NCBI GenBank assembly: GCA_964036295.1
Contig: OZ038469.1
Span: 14,503,591-14,567,590 of the forward strand
Reading direction: 5' to 3'
Length of the DNA stretch: 64,000 bases
Origin: Plumapathes pennacea
Taxonomy: Eukaryota; Cnidaria; Anthozoa; Antipatharia; Myriopathidae
Shown: one piece after another, positions 60,369-64,000 of the stretch
Layout of the letters: every line of letters begins with the position of its first letter
How positions within the stretch are numbered: the first letter of the stretch is position 1
Notes under the pieces: model-generated
What the model was told of the DNA's origin: nothing
The model's input: only the letters and a program-made list of their open reading frames with translations
Database searches by the model: none
Program-made: the position numbers and the translations under genes

Positions 60369-62377
60369 ATGGGTTGCGGGGCTTCACAGCCTGGCGCTGT
60401 TGTAGTAAGTTGCATGCACAACTTACAGACTTCCGACTAAAATTAGTAGTGTTTAGTTGACTATCAGTGTTTATCGCAGGTCTACAAAACCTGGCAGAAG
60501 AACGTAATCGTTCGCCACGGAAGAAATAATTTAAACTTGTTCGATCGAGTGCCAATTAATCGCCTGGCCCAGGATTCCCAGTGCTCGACATTAAGGTTTT
60601 AGGTTGGTTGCCCTTCAGACTGTAGATTGACTTCAAGCAATAGAAAGTTTCATAATTTCCAGTTGCCCGGCCCAGAATTTACCTGCCCCACCAAAAGTTT
60701 TGGTTGCCCCGGGCAAGCGGGCAACCGTTAATGTCGAGCGCTGATTCCGCTAATCCTGTATTTGGTCTAACTTTACCTGAATTCCGGTTAAACGGAGTTG
60801 CCTTGTTACGTTTTATCTATAAGCAAGCTATTCACATTTTTTATAAACAATATCTAGCGACATTTATTGAGCAATTAGAGCTTTAAAATGTTCCTTCATG
60901 ACTCTAGATATCACTAAATCCCCAGTTTTACAATATTTTTATCATACATAAATCAAAGGCTCTGGTTATGAATCGAACAATATTTAATAATTCCTTATGG
61001 CGCATACTTCATAGAGTCACATTTAATGTTACACCGATAACGCTCTGGCATCGATCAGAAGCTGGTTGTAACATAATTTATTACATGTATGTCTTTCCCA
61101 CAGGTTGATAATAATGCACATATGCAACGTACCGTTGCTCATCAGACTACACATTATACTGGGACCCCAGCAGGTGAGGATATATATAAACACTCAATAC
61201 ATCTAAACATACTAATATTATAAACTTGGCTGCACATGGTTCTGTGTTTGTCACAGTTTACTCATGTGGATGTAGCTAATTTGCATGATATAACTTGATG
61301 TCATACCCCTGAAATATTATTACATTATATAACCTCACAGTTCTTCAGCAAGTCTCATTTCATTCCTAGAGCTACTGTACAGTAATTTTGTTAGTTGTTG
61401 GTTTGTTAGTTTATAGTTAGCCACAGAGTAAAAATTCATGTACTGTGCTGTACATTTATATGCACAGAATAGAGACAGCATAAAGGTAAAGGTAAAGTAA
61501 AGTGCTTTTATTTAACGTCGGTAGTTCCGTCAGTTCTGAGAACTGTTATCAATGGAAGCCGACGGTGCACCCTCTACCCCCCTTTCTCTGTCAGTGCTCC
61601 GTTTTAAGGGTATTTAAAGCTCAAGCTACACAGAACAGAGAGGAGTCAAAACAGAAGTTGAAGTTACCGAGGATCGAACTGTGAACCTCTCACTCCGAAG
61701 GCCGCGCACTAACCAGCTGAGCCACTGCTGCTCCCATGTACTGTGCTGTACATTTATATGCACAGAATAGAGGCAGCATGATTCAAGAAACCTGTTAAAC
61801 TTAGGAGCTTTCATTTTCAGACAGTGCAGATTGTTATTACACATTATATACATCTGACACTGACTAGAATTTGTCCATTTCTTTATCAGTCCAACACGTC
61901 CAAACATACCCCATAGCACAGCAGCAGCGTCCACTCTATCCCCCACAAGGCCCTCCCCCTGTCTACCCAGGTGCCCGTCAACCATACCCGACGCAGACAA
62001 GGGGTTACGTTCAGCAGCAGGGTGTGGTGCCCCATACAACAGTTGTGCAACAACCTGTCGTCTATCAAGACCGAGGCAGTGACATGCTTGTCGGCATGGC
62101 AGCAGGTGCCATGTTATCCAATGCAATGCACGGGCATCACTACCATGGTGGTTACCATGGCTATGGCCATGACACACATATTCACGTTCACGACCATGAC
62201 CATTTCCATAACAGCGAACATCACCATGAACACAGTCATTATGATGGAGGTGGTGGGTTTGACGGAGGTTATGATGGTGGGTTTGATGGAGGTTTTGATG
62301 ATGGTGGTGGTGGTTTTGATGATGGCGGAGGTTTTGATGATGGTGGAGGTTTTGATGATGGCGGAGGCTTTGATTGA
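60369..62377 (+). CDS. Lipid-anchored-type His-rich, GGGFD-repeat protein
   Basis: Three exons are inferred: 60369-60404, 61104-61173 and 61890-62377. GT-AG introns in phases 0 and 1 give 197 residues. The protein starts MGCGAS, a strong N-myristoylation signal (Gly2) with a palmitoylation candidate Cys3. A Pro/Gln/Tyr-rich segment follows (QQQRPLYPPQGPPPVYPG), then DMLVGMAAGAML, a His-rich stretch (about residues 116-153, HxH repeats such as HIHVHDHDHFH) and a terminal Asp/Gly/Phe repeat (GGGFDD, about 154-197). The joined frame and favourable start context (GTGATGG) support the model. I do not recognise the family. The composition suggests a membrane-tethered scaffold, possibly metal-binding through the His run. 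The terminal repeat is probably length-variable. Confidence 0.78.
60580..60742. mobile_element. MITE, AGTGCTCGACATTAA ends
   Basis: AGTGCTCGACATTAAGG...GGTTGCCC faces GGGCAACCGTTAATGTCGAGCGCT. The element is 163 bp and lies in intron 1 of the MGCGAS gene. Confidence 0.8.
61482..61734 (-). mobile_element. tRNA-derived SINE with 45-bp target duplication
   Basis: On the minus strand the element begins GGAGCAGCAG, then TGGCTCAGCTGG (pol III box A) and GTTCGATCC (box B) about 35 bases later. It runs through a tRNA-unrelated body to a tail of TTTACC/TTTACTT units. It is flanked by direct copies of a 45-bp sequence starting CATGTACTGTGCTGTAC (61437-61481 and 61735-61779) that differ at one base. 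It is inserted in intron 2 of the MGCGAS gene, antisense to it. Confidence 0.92.
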
Positions 62378-63942
62378 AGTCCACAACAATGTCATTGTCA
62401 ATGTTGACAAACCTGTCAATACCTTACCAACCATTTTACCAGTCATGTATACATACAAGCTATTGATTTCAGAGAATGACACCGCAAACTCACAGTTTAT
62501 AGTTTGACCCTGTGCTCTCAAAACTACCAAATACTTTCTTGTGATAAAGTATTATACAGTATATTTTTTGACTACCAAATTAGATGATGCTCTCTGAGGT
62601 ATATGAAAATTCTTCCATGTACATACATTGAAAAAATTGTATTAAATGCAATAGTTCGGTGGAATACCAGCCTAGCATGTATAACATATTGGTTCACTCC
62701 AATCATGGAATAATGTATCACTGCAATATTTCACTATATACTAGTTATATTTATGACTTATGTTGTACCAAGTAGAAGCACAGAAAAAAGACAAGACATA
62801 AATACCTGTCACTCACTGCCTAGTCAGAACCATGACGTCTCTTCTAGTGCCCGCAATAGGAGATGTCCTGTCCCACTCTGACTGTGAACCAAAATGACGA
62901 ATCATTGGAACCTCCCATCATGCAATGCTGCTCACAGATGCACTGCAACAAGCGTAAGCAGTGCAAGGCAGCATGTGTGTGAATGCATCTTTATCCTTAG
63001 CCCTGTCACTCCCAAGCACAAAATGCAGATTCTCCCAACCTTTTAAGAGGAAAATGTATGAGTGATGTAGTGAGAATATTGATAGTTTATTCAGCTTTCT
63101 TCTGAACAAGGTATCAAAAGTCAAGTTCTCCTTGAGGAACCAAAGGAGAAAATTTAAGTTGATCACATTTGGGAGTGAAAGGGTTAAAATATGTTGTAAG
63201 TGTAAACCAGCCTCCTCAGACTGGTGGATAAGAATTTGATAGCTCAAGATTTCTCACATCTATATGATAAGCATGTACAGTACACCGTCAGCAGAACCTG
63301 CACCTTTCATCTCCTTCACAAATGCAGGGAGAAGAAGGTGGTGTTTTTCACAAACTTGTCATTAATGACAGGCTTTTCTTCCCATGTTTCTAGCAGGGGA
63401 GGACAAGGGAGGTTCTGCTTACAGGATATAGAGAAGCATGTGATACAGATCTCTATGTAAATTATCATAGATGTTCACTGAAAGAAATTAAATATATTAT
63501 GAATGTGTTATTGTTCTTGCCTTTCATCTATAAACGTCGTGACAGCAAAATTGGATGAATTGAGCAAAAGATTGCAAGTTGATGTATTTGTATTCTGTGG
63601 GATTGACTGCAGGTTATAAAGTACAAAGAGAATACCTGATAACAATAGGGCTTATTGTTCAGTCTCGTGCCCATATTTAAATAAACACTGTACAAACTCA
63701 CCGCCTGTAAATTCCAATAGGATGGCCAGTTGCATTGTCAGTTACTTCTCCCCCTGTTTCTCCTGTCTCTAGTGACAATCATACCTCAAGCATAAGTGGT
63801 CCTCCCTTGTAAATACGCAGTAGTTTACGAATCAGTTTTCAATCATGTCCAGAAACCCTGGCGTTTGAATTTGCCCGGCAAGCAACTTGCAAGCCCGCAT
63901 TGCACCTTATCAGCGGTAACCCCATTTACTCACGTGTCCATC
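62378..63942. other. 3' flank of the MGCGAS gene and PDCD2 upstream region
   Basis: No coding exon was recognised. It contains the MITE at 63000-63183 and an AATAAA at about 63680. The last 100 bases before 63943 are the presumed PDCD2 promoter. Confidence 0.5.
63000..63183. mobile_element. MITE with TTA duplication, CCCTNTCACTCCC ends
   Basis: GCCCTGTCACTCCCAA at the left is mirrored by TTGGGAGTGAAAGGG at the right, flanked by TTA at 62997-62999 and 63184-63186. It belongs to the same family as the copy at 18167-18301. The TTA duplication points to PIF/Harbinger mobilisation. Confidence 0.85.
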
Positions 63943-64000
63943 ATGGCGGACGGCCAAGGAGTTGAGTTGGGTTTCGTTGAAAAACCCGATAATCCGCTCC
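63943..64000 (+). CDS. PDCD2: PDCD2-like protein, first exon, cut by window end
   Basis: The ATG at 63943 opens MADGQGVELGFVEKPDNPL and the frame is still open at the window edge. The VELGF start close to the N-terminus is the signature of programmed cell death protein 2, a MYND-finger-containing chaperone-like protein for ribosomal protein uS5 (RPS2). Only 19 residues are visible, so the call rests on this short motif. The start lies in ATCATGGCGGAC, a context seen at many housekeeping promoters. Confidence 0.68.
   Translation, partial: MADGQGVELGFVEKPDNPL

Noticed and set aside
61670..61734. A tRNA-like sequence with pol III boxes
   Set aside because: It is the head of a SINE with a body, a simple-repeat tail and target duplications, not a free tRNA gene.
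62114..62530. Long minus-strand frame rich in Thr-Ile repeats
   Set aside because: It is the antisense shadow of the His/GGGFD repeat coding region.

Overview
The window reads as nuclear DNA from a cnidarian, most likely an anthozoan such as a stony coral. The evidence is intron-containing genes with animal splice signals, a dense scatter of small inverted-repeat transposons and a tRNA-derived SINE, a FoxG forkhead gene, two NXPE-type genes, an array of intronless class A GPCRs, and a transposon copy carrying a P2X7 'ballast'-like reading frame and a THAP finger. The species cannot be named from sequence alone.

Layout. 1-8930 is satellite DNA: nineteen near-identical 334-bp units in one orientation, then a head-to-head flip at about 6346 into older, decaying units in the other orientation. 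8931-11816 holds only repeats. 11817-13724 is a two-exon ABHD10-like serine hydrolase. 14554-15647 is foldback elements. 15907-19307 is a five-exon NXPE-like membrane esterase/acetyltransferase gene. 20574-46577 is a cluster of seven intronless receptors (orientation + + + - - + +), interrupted at 25308-27044 by a TTAA-flanked transposon. 48168-52188 is a second NXPE-like gene with the same intron phases as the first, so the two paralogues bracket the receptor cluster. 52189-57033 is gene-poor. 57034-58277 (minus) is FoxG, with an intron inside the forkhead domain that uses a GC donor. 60369-62377 is a three-exon gene for a probably lipid-anchored, histidine-rich and GGGFD-rich protein. 63943 to the end is the first exon of a PDCD2-like gene.

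How the genes relate. All seven receptors keep the aminergic-type Asp3.32, six have Trp7.40 and five have Tyr7.43, but all lack Cys3.25, the anchor of the usual extracellular disulfide. Six have a cysteine pair in extracellular loop 3. They look like a lineage-specific tandem expansion of small-molecule (amine-like) receptors. The NXPE genes, ABHD10, FoxG and PDCD2 are unrelated neighbours, and nothing here ties them into one pathway.

The most unusual unit is the 1.7-kb TTAA-bounded element at 25312-27040. It carries two convergent genes, one ballast-like and one THAP. Each is preceded by the same 19-bp block containing a palindromic TGACGTCA site, placed in mirror image just inside the element ends. 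All exon boundaries were inferred by eye from splice signals, reading frame and family resemblance. No alignment or search was run.
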